Shown here one piece after another: positions 25,198 to 34,596 of a DNA stretch of 64,000 nt. A program made the translations under genes and the position numbers. Location: positions 22,445 to 86,444 of the forward strand of contig CAYWJF010000001.1 in assembly GCA_964458545.1 (NCBI GenBank), read 5' to 3'. The notes beneath the pieces are model-generated. The model did not search any database. It was given only the letters and a program-made list of their open reading frames with translations, and was not told the DNA's origin. How positions within the stretch are numbered: position 1 is the first letter of the stretch; each line of letters starts with the position of its first letter. Origin of the DNA: JAYFNU01 sp964458545. GTDB lineage: Bacteria; Bacillota; Clostridia; Oscillospirales; Ruminococcaceae.

Positions 25198-26046
25198 TTA
25201 TTTTCTTATATAAAGCACACCGAGGGTGTTAGGTCCGCAATGGCTCGCGATTGTGCTGCCCGCCATCGTTTCAATTACTTCTTTGAAATATCCATAGCCT
25301 TCGACCTGCTTAACGACCGCTTCCACAAGAGAGTGGTCGAGTAGGGTATGGGTCACGAAAATTCTGTTCGGTTCAAGACTCTCTATATCAGCGAGCCTAT
25401 CGGAAACATACTGGGTAAGACAGGTAGCGTAGCTTCCCTTATATTTCTTATAAACGCCCATTGCGCCGTCGTGTACCTCTATGCAAGGCTTAAGCTTAAG
25501 CATATTCGCACCAAGCATAGCTACCGCTGAACAACGCCCGCCCTTATAAAGGTATTCGAGCGTATCTATAATGAAGGAGGCGTCCACACGCGGAATAATT
25601 CCCTCAAGAGTTTTTGAAATCTCCTCGCCGCCCATTCCCTTCTTAGCGAGCTCGGACGCAATCATTACGCTGTGTCCGCTACCCGAAGAAAGGTTTAAGG
25701 TATCGACTACATAAACGCCATTGCACTCAGCCGCCGCAACACAGGCGCTTTGATAGCTGCTGGAGAGCTTGTTGCTGATAGAAAGATGAACCACCTCGTT
25801 GCCGTCGGCGGTAAGTCTTTTAAAAACCTCGAGATAATCCGCTACGTTTACAGCCGAGGTTTTGCAAAGCTGCTTCGTTTTATCGTAGTATTCAAATACT
25901 CCCTTTTGGTCGATTTCAATGCTGTCTTTATATGTATTTTCTCCGCAAACCGCGTAAAGCGGCGTAACCGTTATGTTAAGTTCCTCGTATATCTTCTTCG
26001 TTAAATCGCTGGTGCTATCTGCAGTTATCTTTACTTGTTTGCTCAT
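25198..26046 (-). CDS. DegV-family fatty-acid-binding protein
   Basis: DegV proteins bind a fatty acid and, in Firmicutes, act as FakB-type carriers that present it to the kinase FakA. 282 residues with the family opening KITADSTSDLTKKI, the ligand-site block HLSISNKLSSSYQSA, VDTLNLSSGSG and YLYKGGRCSAV. No fakA homologue lies in the window. Preceded by GAAAGGA and its own promoter. Confidence 0.9.
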   Translation of the reverse strand: MSKQVKITADSTSDLTKKIYEELNITVTPLYAVCGENTYKDSIEIDQKGVFEYYDKTKQLCKTSAVNVADYLEVFKRLTADGNEVVHLSISNKLSSSYQSACVAAAECNGVYVVDTLNLSSGSGHSVMIASELAKKGMGGEEISKTLEGIIPRVDASFIIDTLEYLYKGGRCSAVAMLGANMLKLKPCIEVHDGAMGVYKKYKGSYATCLTQYVSDRLADIESLEPNRIFVTHTLLDHSLVEAVVKQVEGYGYFKEVIETMAGSTIASHCGPNTLGVLYIRK

Positions 26047-26082
26047 CTAAAATTCCTTTCGTTCAAATTCTGTTCATAAATT

Positions 26083-26111
26083 ATTATACTAAAATCGCGC
26101 TTCTTTGGCAA
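26083..26111 (-). promoter_or_regulatory. Promoter of the DegV gene
   Basis: Minus strand TTGCCA (26106-26111), 17-bp spacer, TATAAT (26083-26088). Confidence 0.75.
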
Positions 26112-26125
26112 TAGGTAATAAAAAG

Positions 26126-26154
26126 AAACGCTCGGGCTTACAACCCGAGCGTTT
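26126..26154 (-). terminator. Terminator of the Tad pilus operon
   Basis: AAACGCTCGGG / CCCGAGCGTTT stem, followed on the minus strand by TTTCTTTTTATT, ten bases after the TadG stop. Confidence 0.85.
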
Positions 26155-26163
26155 TTATTCTTA

Positions 26164-27324
26164 CTACTGAATAAGCTTTGATTTTCCGTTCCCTGCGGGA
26201 ACGTGGTCGCCCGCCGAGGGGTCGAAATCAATCTTTGGACTGCCGCCAACAATGCTAATTTGGTCTGCTATAACCGCGCCCTTTATTTCTGCACTGAAGT
26301 TAGTTAGTGAAACCGCCCCCTTAGGTGAGAAGAAGATGCCGTGGAAATTGGTTTGACAATTTGTAATATTAATGTTGCCCTCAGCAGAGACAAAGCAAAC
26401 CGAATTTGAGGAAAGCATCGTTGTATTGGTATTCTGAATGGTTACGTTGCCCTTCGCGAGAATTGTACCCGTAGAGTTGAAGTTACCGTTCTCCAATACA
26501 ACATCGCCGGGGAAGTATATCGGCATATCGCCATATCTTGCTATTAGTCTATCATAGGTGTGGGTGCCTGTATAATCGTAACTATTGAGATAGTAGGTAT
26601 TGCCTATCTTATTCACTCCCATAGCCGCAAATTCAGAATCGGTCGGCTTTATGGAAGCATCCACAAGGTCGTTAACGTCGGGCAGCTCCTTTTTAGCTGC
26701 ATAAGGGTCGCTTTGGGCAATATTATGAAACCAATCGGGCTTATCTATACCGCAACAGGCAGAAATCTTACTAAAACTACCTTCTAAATATTGTAATCTT
26801 ACCTGATAGTTTGAGTGTATAGGATCATCAAGGTATATCTGCATATTTGAAAGGGTCAGCGGTATCGTTTCCGAAAGCGCAAGCAAAGCGCAGTCGTTAT
26901 CCGCAAAAAAGCTTTCAGTCGGTCTTTTGGCGGTAGCAAGCGCGCCCACCTTGGTAGAATCTCCGTTGCCGAAGATTACCGCAAAGAGATAATCTACGTC
27001 GTAGGTTCCTTTTACTGTTAGCTCCATACTGTCAGGAGACTGGTATATAACAATTTCTCCGCTGTTTACACGCGCCTCGGCATCATCAACGCCGTTATAC
27101 TTCATATAGTTTATGGCGGTCTGCCTCGCGGCGTAATAATCGGGTAGCTCCCTTACGCCCGCAAGCGCGGCAGAGTCGAGCGCGTTCTGAAAGCTTCGCT
27201 TTTCGCTCGCTAAATAGCCGTAATCAATAGCTACCGCAGACATTCCTACCAAGGCAACCAAAGAAAGCGCCACTATTACGGAAACCGAGCCTTTTTCCTT
27301 TTTAAAGTAATTAAACAATCTCAA
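26164..27324 (-). CDS. TadG-like pilus-assembly protein
   Basis: Probable surface component of the Tad pilus system. About 386 residues: a short basic N-terminus, then the Tad/TadE-G signature helix (GSVSVIVALSLVALVGMSAVAIDYG region, about 12-37) with the following SEKRSFQNALDSAALAG block, then a long extracytoplasmic domain that includes repeated beta-strand turns near the C-terminus (VVLENGNF, NVTIQNTN, NINITNCQ, AVSLTNFS), suggesting a small beta-helix. The GGAGG is best spaced for a TTG at 27322-27324; a GTG at 27333 would overlap it. Last gene of the tad locus. Confidence 0.75.
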   Translation of the reverse strand: MRLFNYFKKEKGSVSVIVALSLVALVGMSAVAIDYGYLASEKRSFQNALDSAALAGVRELPDYYAARQTAINYMKYNGVDDAEARVNSGEIVIYQSPDSMELTVKGTYDVDYLFAVIFGNGDSTKVGALATAKRPTESFFADNDCALLALSETIPLTLSNMQIYLDDPIHSNYQVRLQYLEGSFSKISACCGIDKPDWFHNIAQSDPYAAKKELPDVNDLVDASIKPTDSEFAAMGVNKIGNTYYLNSYDYTGTHTYDRLIARYGDMPIYFPGDVVLENGNFNSTGTILAKGNVTIQNTNTTMLSSNSVCFVSAEGNINITNCQTNFHGIFFSPKGAVSLTNFSAEIKGAVIADQISIVGGSPKIDFDPSAGDHVPAGNGKSKLIQ

Positions 27325-27419
27325 CGCACTCACCTCCAGTCGTAAATATATCTTTATTCACTTTACTTGTACCACTTTTTGTGACTTTTGTAAAGTGTTT
27401 TATGTAAATATATTATGAA

Positions 27420-28439
27420 CTACTTCTTTTCCGAGCCCTTTTCCGCCGCTGCAAGCTCAGAAACCTTCTCTTCGTAGCCGAGAATTTCAAGCCTCGCCTT
27501 TGCCGCGTCAAGCTTGCGCGACAGTAACGCCTTATCTACAGCGAGGTCGGACATCTGGGAGAAAAGCTCAGCTTTATCTGAATACGCCGACTTTAGCTGG
27601 TTTAGTATCTCGTTATTCGCGGCAGCGAGCTTCTCATTTTGAACGGTTATCTCCTCGTTCACCTGTCGCAGCTGCGCGTTTGCGCTCATAAGCGCGGCGC
27701 TTTCAGAGGTAAGCGAGGCTACCGCCTCGTTAAGCGACTTTATCTCGCGGTCCTTGTTTACTATAAGCTCCGACTGCTTAGTAATATCGCTCAGCAGGTT
27801 CTCTATCTTTTCGTTGAGCTTGGCTATAGCGCCCTCGCTTACGATATTCTCGAGGAAGTTGTTCTCCTTGCGAAGTCCGTCAAGACTATTCGCAAGCTCT
27901 GAAATCTGGGCGCGCGTCTCCGCCGCTTCTATCTTCGCCGCGGCAAGGCTCTCGTTTGTAACCTGATTATTTTTGCTCGCTATTTCAATCTCTTTATCCT
28001 TTTCATCTATTACAGCGGAAAGCTTTCTTATTTCGATATCCTTGCTCTTTATAGACGCTTCTACGTCGTCCTTCTCCTGCTTCAGCACATTTAGCTGCGC
28101 GGAAAGCACCATAAGCTTATGGGTAAGATTCCTTTCGTCCTCGTCCGTATGCGACGCATCGATTGCCTCGCTCAGCGAGCGGTACTCCGCGTCAGACTTG
28201 CGAAGCTTCTCGTTAAGCGCGTTTATCTTATCGGTCAGCTTCTCCTTTTCGTCGATAAGCGACTGATAGGTCTTATTAAAGGTGTTGACCGCCTTCTGCT
28301 GTTCTTTTTTTAGGTTAGTTATGTATTCGACAACCGATTTTTTATTGTAGCCACCGAGCGTTGTCGTCTTAAGCATACTGTCAAAATCAGCTTCCTCGTT
28401 CTTGTTTCTCAGTAATTCCACTACGCTTTTGTCGTCCAT
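27420..28439 (-). CDS. DivIVA-like coiled-coil protein in the tad operon
   Basis: Unknown role, possibly polar scaffolding for the pilus machine. 339 residues, almost entirely coiled coil from about 45 to 330 (heptads rich in Leu, Glu, Lys, Asn). The segment TLGGYNKKSVVEYITNLK near residue 27 resembles the DivIVA/GpsB N-terminal membrane-curvature motif (GYxxxxVxxY). No transmembrane helix. AGGAG is correctly placed. It sits between DUF192 and TadG on the same strand. Functional link to the pilus is by position only. Confidence 0.6.
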   Translation of the reverse strand: MDDKSVVELLRNKNEEADFDSMLKTTTLGGYNKKSVVEYITNLKKEQQKAVNTFNKTYQSLIDEKEKLTDKINALNEKLRKSDAEYRSLSEAIDASHTDEDERNLTHKLMVLSAQLNVLKQEKDDVEASIKSKDIEIRKLSAVIDEKDKEIEIASKNNQVTNESLAAAKIEAAETRAQISELANSLDGLRKENNFLENIVSEGAIAKLNEKIENLLSDITKQSELIVNKDREIKSLNEAVASLTSESAALMSANAQLRQVNEEITVQNEKLAAANNEILNQLKSAYSDKAELFSQMSDLAVDKALLSRKLDAAKARLEILGYEEKVSELAAAEKGSEKK

Positions 28440-28456
28440 GTCCGTTCTCCTGTTTT

Positions 28457-28789
28457 CTATTTTTCGGTTATTTCAACCTTCATACCGTTTTTTACTCCCG
28501 AAGCCTTGCCATCTGGAAGCTCCAACACATTTTTTGCGCCCTTGAACAATCTGCCGACACGCCACGGTTTTATTGTTTCTACGCCGACTACCGTCATATC
28601 CCGCGAGATATACACGACATCTATCGTGAACCTCATAAAGAAACAGTGTATAGAGCCGCAGTTGTAGAAAAACATACCTCCGTCGGGCGGTATATTCTTT
28701 CTTCCCATAAGACCGCAGAACCGCTTAAGAAAAGTGTTTGCTATTTCGGTTCTGCTCGATATAGTTTCTCCGTCTATTCTTACTATCAT
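28457..28789 (-). CDS. DUF192 family protein
   Basis: Function unknown. 110 residues with the compact beta pattern of DUF192 (RFCGLMGRKNIPPDGGMFF, HCFFMRFTIDVVYIS, VLELPDGKASGVKNGMKVEI). Most DUF192 proteins in other bacteria carry a signal peptide; none is seen here, so it should be cytoplasmic. Its ATG overlaps the tadC stop (TAATG), indicating coupled translation with the pilus genes. Confidence 0.8.
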   Translation of the reverse strand: MIVRIDGETISSRTEIANTFLKRFCGLMGRKNIPPDGGMFFYNCGSIHCFFMRFTIDVVYISRDMTVVGVETIKPWRVGRLFKGAKNVLELPDGKASGVKNGMKVEITEK

Positions 28790-29739
28790 TACAGTACCGT
28801 CATAATATTTATGAGCGCCGGTCCTAAAAGAACAATAAAAATTACGGGGAAGATAAATATAATAAGCGGGAAAAGTATCTTCGTGGACATTTTATACGCC
28901 TTCTCCTGCACCTTGTTTCTTCGTGAAACCCTCATTGCCGAGGACTGGCTTTTCAGCACGTTTTTAAGCGATATACCAAGCTGACCCGCTTGAATAACCG
29001 CGCTTGTGAAGTTTGTCATCTCCTCAAAGCCGCAGCGCTCCGCAAGCCCCGAAAGAGAATCGCGCCTTGAGCGTCCCATTGACATCTCGCGGTAGCAAAC
29101 GTTCAGCTCGTCCACAAGCACGCCCTGCATATTATCTATAATATGCTTTAGGCTCTGCTCAAAGCCGAGACCCGCTTCCACGCTTACGCTTAAGAGGTCA
29201 AGAACATCTGGAAGCTGGCGTTCCATAAGCTCGCGGCGTTTTGTTATTTTTGAAGTGAGATTAAAACGCAAAAACGTAAAGGAAGCGTAAAGACCTATCA
29301 GCGCGCAAACGGGTACGGAATAGTTCGCCACCGCGCCGACAAACGCGCCGAGAAGCGTTATTCCTAACATAACTATAACCTGTAAGGTGTTATACTCCTG
29401 CGGTTCAAGCTTTATTCCTGCTTGACGCAGCTGCGAGGCGAGCTTCGCCTCCTGCTCAAGCGCCTTCCTGCTCTTTGCCCGCGTCTCCTGCTGACCGTTC
29501 TTGTTCATACGCTTCGCGCTCTTAGCTATGGCGTCAAGAATGGGCTTTAAAAACCGCTCGGAAAGGGGCTTACCAAGTTCCTCGTCACGCAGCAGCACCG
29601 AGGCTTTAACCGAGCTTTGCTCGCCTATCGATTTAATTCTGTGTTGCATAAGGTCTTCCTCTTTGCCCTTCGGCTCAAGAAGAAGATAAACAATAACGTA
29701 TGCAATTACTCCAGCGCACAGAACGATAATTCCGGTCAT
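28789..29739 (-). CDS. tadC: Tad pilus inner-membrane platform protein TadC
   Basis: Platform protein of the Tad secretion machine, homologous to GspF/PilC. 316 residues with an N-terminal helix, a cytoplasmic part, helices near 125-165 and 285-310, and the T2SSF signature in ERQLPDVLDLLSVSVEAGLGFEQSL. Follows tadB by 9 bp. Confidence 0.92.
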   Translation of the reverse strand: MTGIIVLCAGVIAYVIVYLLLEPKGKEEDLMQHRIKSIGEQSSVKASVLLRDEELGKPLSERFLKPILDAIAKSAKRMNKNGQQETRAKSRKALEQEAKLASQLRQAGIKLEPQEYNTLQVIVMLGITLLGAFVGAVANYSVPVCALIGLYASFTFLRFNLTSKITKRRELMERQLPDVLDLLSVSVEAGLGFEQSLKHIIDNMQGVLVDELNVCYREMSMGRSRRDSLSGLAERCGFEEMTNFTSAVIQAGQLGISLKNVLKSQSSAMRVSRRNKVQEKAYKMSTKILFPLIIFIFPVIFIVLLGPALINIMTVL

Positions 29740-29748
29740 AAGACGCTC

Positions 29749-30696
29749 CTAATACTTAATGTCAACAATCTTGTTAACAACGATAAATCCGATAACCTCC
29801 ATAACGGCGCCCACCGCCAGCATAACCTTGCCTATGGTGCTTTCAAAGAACGAGCCGATATACTCAGGGTTCATTATCATCATAGCAAGCCCGAGTATTA
29901 TGGGCAGAGCGCCGACGATAAACCCTGAAAGCCGTCCTTGCGAGGTTAGTACCTTCGCCTCCTCGCGAAGCTTTAAGCGGTCGCGTATGGTATTTGATAT
30001 AAGCTCAAGCATATCTGAAAGGTTAGCGCCCACCTGATTTGAAATAGTTACCGCAGTAACAAGCAGCTCAAACTCCTTGTTCTCTACGCGCTGCTTCATA
30101 TGCTCCATCGCCTCGTCGAAGGAAAGACCATACTTTGTCTCGCGAAGCACATGAGCAAACTCGGTTGAAATGGGTGGCTTCATATCCGTAGCGATACTCT
30201 CCATAGCCTGCTGAAAGGTATAACCCGAACGAACGCAGTTGCCCATAACTATAAGCGCCTCGCCTAACTGCCTGTTAAAAAGCTCCTTGCGTTTTTTGCA
30301 GGCGCGCTCTATAAGCAGCGGCGGTACCGCAAGACCTACGGCGCCGATAGCAAGGTAGGTAATGGGGTTAACACCGAAGATTGCAAGCAAAAACATAGGA
30401 ACTACCGTAACGCCAAGCCATAAATACAGATATTCCTTGGCGCTCAGCTTTACGCCCGCGATAGCGAGCTTGTTTTCAAGGGTTTCGCTGACCTTAATAA
30501 AGCCCTTGTTCTCATTCTTTTTTCTGTTGCGCTCGCTTTCGGCAAGCACCTCGCCGTGTATACCCTCAACGTTCATATCCTTCGAGAGAGCCGACAAGCG
30601 CCTTTTAACGCTGTCGGTTCCCTGCTTTTTGCTGTTAGTGACAATTAAGGTATAAACGATAAGCGCCACGCAAAGGCATAAAAGAAGAATCAGCAT
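29749..30696 (-). CDS. tadB: Tad pilus inner-membrane platform protein TadB
   Basis: Partner of TadC in the platform. 315 residues with the T2SSF domain (FNRQLGEALIVMGNCVRSGYTFQQAME) and C-terminal helices. The first of two tandem GspF-like genes after the ATPase, the conserved tadABC order. Confidence 0.92.
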   Translation of the reverse strand: MLILLLCLCVALIVYTLIVTNSKKQGTDSVKRRLSALSKDMNVEGIHGEVLAESERNRKKNENKGFIKVSETLENKLAIAGVKLSAKEYLYLWLGVTVVPMFLLAIFGVNPITYLAIGAVGLAVPPLLIERACKKRKELFNRQLGEALIVMGNCVRSGYTFQQAMESIATDMKPPISTEFAHVLRETKYGLSFDEAMEHMKQRVENKEFELLVTAVTISNQVGANLSDMLELISNTIRDRLKLREEAKVLTSQGRLSGFIVGALPIILGLAMMIMNPEYIGSFFESTIGKVMLAVGAVMEVIGFIVVNKIVDIKY

Positions 30697-30705
30697 TCCT
30701 TCACC

Positions 30706-32055
30706 TCAGTTAGAAAACCAGTCGTCACGGACAATTACGCCGCTCGCGGCAAGCTTGTCCGCAAAGCCGGGTCTTACGCCCGTAGCTATAAATTCGCCGT
30801 TAATGTTTCCGCGCACGTCAACACCGCTTGAGCGGTAGCCAAAGAGCTCTTGAAGGGTAATTGTATCGCCCTCCATACCGACCACCTCGGTAATGCTCAC
30901 TATCTTTCTCGTTCCGTCCTTCATACGCGACTGGTGAACGATAAGGTCAAGCGCCGAGGAAACCTGCTCGCGTATGGCGCGAACGGGCATCTCCATACCT
31001 GACATAAGCACCATCGTCTCAAGGCGCGAGATAAGGTCGCGCGGCGAGTTCGCGTGCGCGGTGGTAAGTGAGCCGTCGTGACCTGTGTTCATCGCTTGAA
31101 GCATATCAAGCGTTTCGCCCGAACGAACCTCGCCGACGATTATTCTGTCGGGGCGCATACGAAGTGCGTTTCTTACGAGGTCGCGTATAGTTATCTGTCC
31201 TACGCCCTCGATATTTGCGGGCCTGCTCTCGAGCGTTATAACATGGTTCTGGCGAAGCTGTAGCTCGGCGGCATCCTCTATGGTTATAATACGGTCGGAC
31301 TCGGGGATATAGCTTGAAAGCACGTTAAGCAGCGTGGTTTTTCCGCTTCCTGTTCCGCCCGAAACTATTATGTTCGTCTTTCCCTTTACGCACGCCTCCA
31401 AAAAGGACATCATCTTAGGCGAAACCGAATTGAAACGAATAAGGTCGTTTACGGTTAGCGGGCGCTTGGAAAACTTACGGATAGTTACCGTCGGTCCGGT
31501 AAGCGCAAGCGGCGGAATTATCGCGTTAACACGGCTTCCGTCGGAAAGGCGTGCGTCCACCATAGGGCTCGACTCGTCTATACGTCTGCCCACCGAGCTT
31601 ACTATGCGGTTTATAACGTTCATAACGTGCTCGTTATTCGTAAACTGCGCGTCGGAAAGCTCAAGCTTACCTCTGCGCTCTACATAAACGCTATATGGTC
31701 CGTTAACCATTATTTCGGTTATATCGGGGTTTTCGAGTAGCGGCTCGATAGGTCCAAGACCTATAACATCATTCAAAATCTCACGGACAATGCGGTTCTT
31801 TTCCGCACGCGTTACGGTTATGCCCGTAGCGTTTACAAGCCCCTCGATTTTGCTTTTTATGTACTCGTCGCGCCCTTTTTTCGGAATAGCGCCATCGCTC
31901 TCCTCTTTATTTAGAAGCTCGATAAGGTCGGTGTGAACCTTCCGTTTAAGGTCGCTGTATTCGTCCTGCGTTCTAACAGCCTCGTTGCTCTCGAAGCCGT
32001 CGTGCCCCTCTACGCCGGTCGTTTTCTGCTTTTCAAGACGTTCAAGAAGTCCCAT
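30706..32055 (-). CDS. tadA: Tad pilus assembly ATPase TadA (CpaF)
   Basis: Hexameric secretion ATPase that drives pilus polymerisation. 449 residues: N-terminal helical domain, then VERRGKLELSDAQF, Walker A VSGGTGSGKTTLLN, the Asp box ITIEDAAELQL, and the His box region DRIIVGEVRSGETLDMLQAMNTGHDGSLTTAHANS. These match the CpaF/TadA branch of type II/IV secretion ATPases. Confidence 0.95.
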   Translation of the reverse strand: MGLLERLEKQKTTGVEGHDGFESNEAVRTQDEYSDLKRKVHTDLIELLNKEESDGAIPKKGRDEYIKSKIEGLVNATGITVTRAEKNRIVREILNDVIGLGPIEPLLENPDITEIMVNGPYSVYVERRGKLELSDAQFTNNEHVMNVINRIVSSVGRRIDESSPMVDARLSDGSRVNAIIPPLALTGPTVTIRKFSKRPLTVNDLIRFNSVSPKMMSFLEACVKGKTNIIVSGGTGSGKTTLLNVLSSYIPESDRIITIEDAAELQLRQNHVITLESRPANIEGVGQITIRDLVRNALRMRPDRIIVGEVRSGETLDMLQAMNTGHDGSLTTAHANSPRDLISRLETMVLMSGMEMPVRAIREQVSSALDLIVHQSRMKDGTRKIVSITEVVGMEGDTITLQELFGYRSSGVDVRGNINGEFIATGVRPGFADKLAASGVIVRDDWFSN

Positions 32056-32083
32056 GCAAATTCCTCCTCAGGCTGCTTTCGAT

Positions 32084-33298
32084 TTACTCCGCGTCGTCCT
32101 TCCGTCCGAAAAGACTCTTTTTGCGCTTTGTTTTCTCCTTAAGCTCGGCGGTATCAGCGTCAGGCTCCCCGTTTTCAATGAGGTTCGCCATCTCGCTAAT
32201 CGCGGCGCCTATGCGGGAGTTTGGCGAGCCCGTTACTATCGGCTCACCACGGTTAAGCGAGGAGACCGCGACCTTGTAGTCGCTCGGTATTCTCGCCCAT
32301 ATAGGACAGCCGAGAATAGTCTGTACGTCGTTAATGGTAACGGAATTCATCTCCACCGCGCGGTTAACAATAAGGCGCACCTTCTCCTTTTGCTGAAGGG
32401 AATCAAGTAGGCTCATAGAAAGCTTAGAGTTTTTAAGAATTGAAATATCAAGCCCCGTCACAAACAGCACGAGGGTGGACGCCTCTATCGCCGTTATAGA
32501 AATATCGGTAAAGGAGGGGGGCGTATCAATAATTACATAGTCGTAGTAGGAACGTATAAGGCTTAAAAGGTTTTGAAGCTTCTCTGGCGAAACCAGCTCC
32601 GCGTATTCTGGGCTTTTCGGCGCGCAGAGAACGTGTACGCCGCTTGGGTGCACCATCATATAGCTTCTAATAGAGTCGATACTGGGCGTGTAGACATCCT
32701 GTACAAGCTCCGCTATAGTCTCCTTCGGCTCAAGGTCCATAAAGACGTGAACGTCACCGAACTGGAGGTCAAGGTCGATAAGCGCGACCTTTTTGTTCTT
32801 TTCGGCAAGCTTTACGGCGAGGTTTGTGGCTATCGTCGTTTTTCCAAGACCGCCCTTCGAGCCGAAGACGGTGATAACCTTGCTCATCCACGCTATACTT
32901 TTCTTCGCCTGCAACGCTTCTATCTTCGTAGATTCCGCGCGATAAACGCCCTTTAAGTATTCAGCAAAGCTCTTCGGGTTCTCGGGGAACTCGATTACGT
33001 TATGTACGCCTATCGCCATAGCCTTTTGAAGGGTTGGCGCGTCCAGCTTGTCCGCGAGAAGCACAACAAAGGTCTTCGGGCGGTTGAGAACAAGGCGCTC
33101 GGCGAGGTTAAGGACGTCTACGTCCTCTGAACCGAGGGTCATAACGACTACGTCGGGCGAGGTATTTTCGATTATCGCAAGCGCCGCGGAGCCGCCAGGG
33201 GAATCGCCCGTTATGACAAGCTCCTCGTCGGTAATCATGCTTTTTAGCACATTGATTATATTCTCGGTCTTGCTGACCAGCATTACTTTAATTTTCAT
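32084..33298 (-). CDS. tadZ: Tad pilus localisation ATPase TadZ (CpaE)
   Basis: MinD/ParA-like protein that places the pilus machine. 404 residues: an atypical receiver-like domain (about 1-125, IKVMLVSKTENII) and a ParA-type ATPase with deviant Walker A FGSKGGLGKTTIATNLA (about 147-163) and Walker B VALIDLDLQFGD. The C-terminal 30 residues are strongly charged. Four bases separate it from cpaB. Confidence 0.9.
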   Translation of the reverse strand: MKIKVMLVSKTENIINVLKSMITDEELVITGDSPGGSAALAIIENTSPDVVVMTLGSEDVDVLNLAERLVLNRPKTFVVLLADKLDAPTLQKAMAIGVHNVIEFPENPKSFAEYLKGVYRAESTKIEALQAKKSIAWMSKVITVFGSKGGLGKTTIATNLAVKLAEKNKKVALIDLDLQFGDVHVFMDLEPKETIAELVQDVYTPSIDSIRSYMMVHPSGVHVLCAPKSPEYAELVSPEKLQNLLSLIRSYYDYVIIDTPPSFTDISITAIEASTLVLFVTGLDISILKNSKLSMSLLDSLQQKEKVRLIVNRAVEMNSVTINDVQTILGCPIWARIPSDYKVAVSSLNRGEPIVTGSPNSRIGAAISEMANLIENGEPDADTAELKEKTKRKKSLFGRKDDAE

Positions 33299-33301
33299 GG
33301 C

Positions 33302-34030
33302 TTAGTCCCTCGTTATATGTATATCGTCAACGGTGATGCTGTGCTCCTCAATGGTCTCGGTGTCGAGTGTGGAACGAAGCACCGCCCTGATAGTTCCGAG
33401 ATTATCTACAAAGCTTAGCTCTATCGCCTGCTCAGGGGTTACGGAAAGGGTGAGCTTTGTATACATAACGTCGCTCGGCGCGCCCGCGGGGGTCATATAC
33501 GCGTCCACGGCGAGTATCTCGACGTTTTGAAGGATAATTCGCGCGGCTTGCTCCTTTATCGGTATGCCGCCTTCGTCCACGGCACCCGTTTCGGTTTCGT
33601 ACTGGGCGATAAGGTCAATATGGTTGCCCGGCTTCAGCATACCCGAAACGCCCTCTACGTCGGTAACGTTAATGGAGATAGCGCGCATACCCTCTTTTAC
33701 TATATATGAAAGGGTTCCGCTCTCAGGGTCGCCGTACTGTACAAGACGGCAGGCGCGAAGCTGGTCGCCAGCGTAAACGGTGCTGTTTACGGTCTGACCG
33801 ACAACCGATTCTATACTTAGTATAGCGTCGGACATAACCGCCTCTGAGGGCATCTCGGCTACCATTAGCATCTCCTCAGTTATGGTGGCGTTAATCGGTA
33901 TGTTGGTTGTAGCGATAACTACCTGCGTTTTAGGTATCTCCTTGCTTTCGTTAAGCTTTGTCAAAAAAACAAAGAGGCAGACCGCAAAGATGAATGCCGC
34001 CGCAATTCCGATAATTCTAACCCTTTTCAT
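33302..34030 (-). CDS. cpaB: Flp pilus assembly protein CpaB/RcpC
   Basis: Tad accessory protein with a SAF domain. 242 residues: N-terminal membrane anchor (about 7-25), SAF domain (VVIATTNIPINATITEEMLMVAEMP; AGDQLRACRLVQ), and the RcpC domain with MRAISINVTDVEGVSGMLKPGNHIDLI. I choose the ATG at 34028-34030, five bases after GGAGG; an upstream TTG overlaps that site. In diderms CpaB works with the secretin; here it may act at the cell wall. Confidence 0.88.
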   Translation of the reverse strand: MKRVRIIGIAAAFIFAVCLFVFLTKLNESKEIPKTQVVIATTNIPINATITEEMLMVAEMPSEAVMSDAILSIESVVGQTVNSTVYAGDQLRACRLVQYGDPESGTLSYIVKEGMRAISINVTDVEGVSGMLKPGNHIDLIAQYETETGAVDEGGIPIKEQAARIILQNVEILAVDAYMTPAGAPSDVMYTKLTLSVTPEQAIELSFVDNLGTIRAVLRSTLDTETIEEHSITVDDIHITRD

Positions 34031-34109
34031 TATTACCTCCAAATTGTGTTGGGAAATTTAAAGCGCAAATAAGTCCTCTTTCGGTTTTGAAAAAGAAATT
34101 ATCTGCGCT

Positions 34110-34508
34110 TTAAACCTCAAGTCGCATAGTGCATGAGGTTTCCAGTTCTACTGTACTTTTTCCTATTATTGTTGACGTAAAGCCCGTAAGGACGGGCGCG
34201 TCAGCCTTAACGCTCACGGTAAGACGGTCCCCGCCAGAAACGGAGATAGTCACCGTGGGTGAAACAAGCAGGGGCGACGCGTCCTCGAAAACCGTTTGGG
34301 CAATAGCCGCGTCGTCGTCGGCAAGTGAATCGTTATAATGTATAGCGGTATAGCGCGCCGCTTCACGGCACGAATTGTTTATCTCTATTTTCTGCGCGAA
34401 TATCCACGCGAAATCAATTATCCCGCAAAGAAGAAGCAAGAGTATGGGAAGTACCAAAGCAAACTCGACCATAGACTGACCGCGCTCGCTCTTTAGAAAA
34501 CGCTTCAT
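34110..34508 (-). CDS. tadE: TadE-like minor pilin
   Basis: Predicted pseudopilin of the Tad pilus. 132 residues with the TadE signature SERGQSMVEFALVLPILLLLLCGIIDFAWIF near the N-terminus, including a prepilin-peptidase-like G-Q site with Glu at +5, and a beta-rich C-terminal domain. Preceded by AAGGGGGTGAG. Between flp and cpaB. Confidence 0.88.
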   Translation of the reverse strand: MKRFLKSERGQSMVEFALVLPILLLLLCGIIDFAWIFAQKIEINNSCREAARYTAIHYNDSLADDDAAIAQTVFEDASPLLVSPTVTISVSGGDRLTVSVKADAPVLTGFTSTIIGKSTVELETSCTMRLEV

Positions 34509-34532
34509 TCCCTCACCCCCTTAATTTTGATA

Positions 34533-34564
34533 AGCCAGACTTTGGTAAAAGCCAAAGTCTGGCT
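34533..34564 (-). promoter_or_regulatory. Long hairpin between flp and tadE
   Basis: A 13-bp perfect stem AGCCAGACTTTGG / CCAAAGTCTGGCT. It has no T-run on the minus strand, so it is likelier to be a processing, mRNA-stabilising or partial-termination element that lets flp exceed the downstream genes. Confidence 0.5.
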
Positions 34565-34596
34565 CATTCATGCTTCGTTTGACTTCTTTTGGTTAA

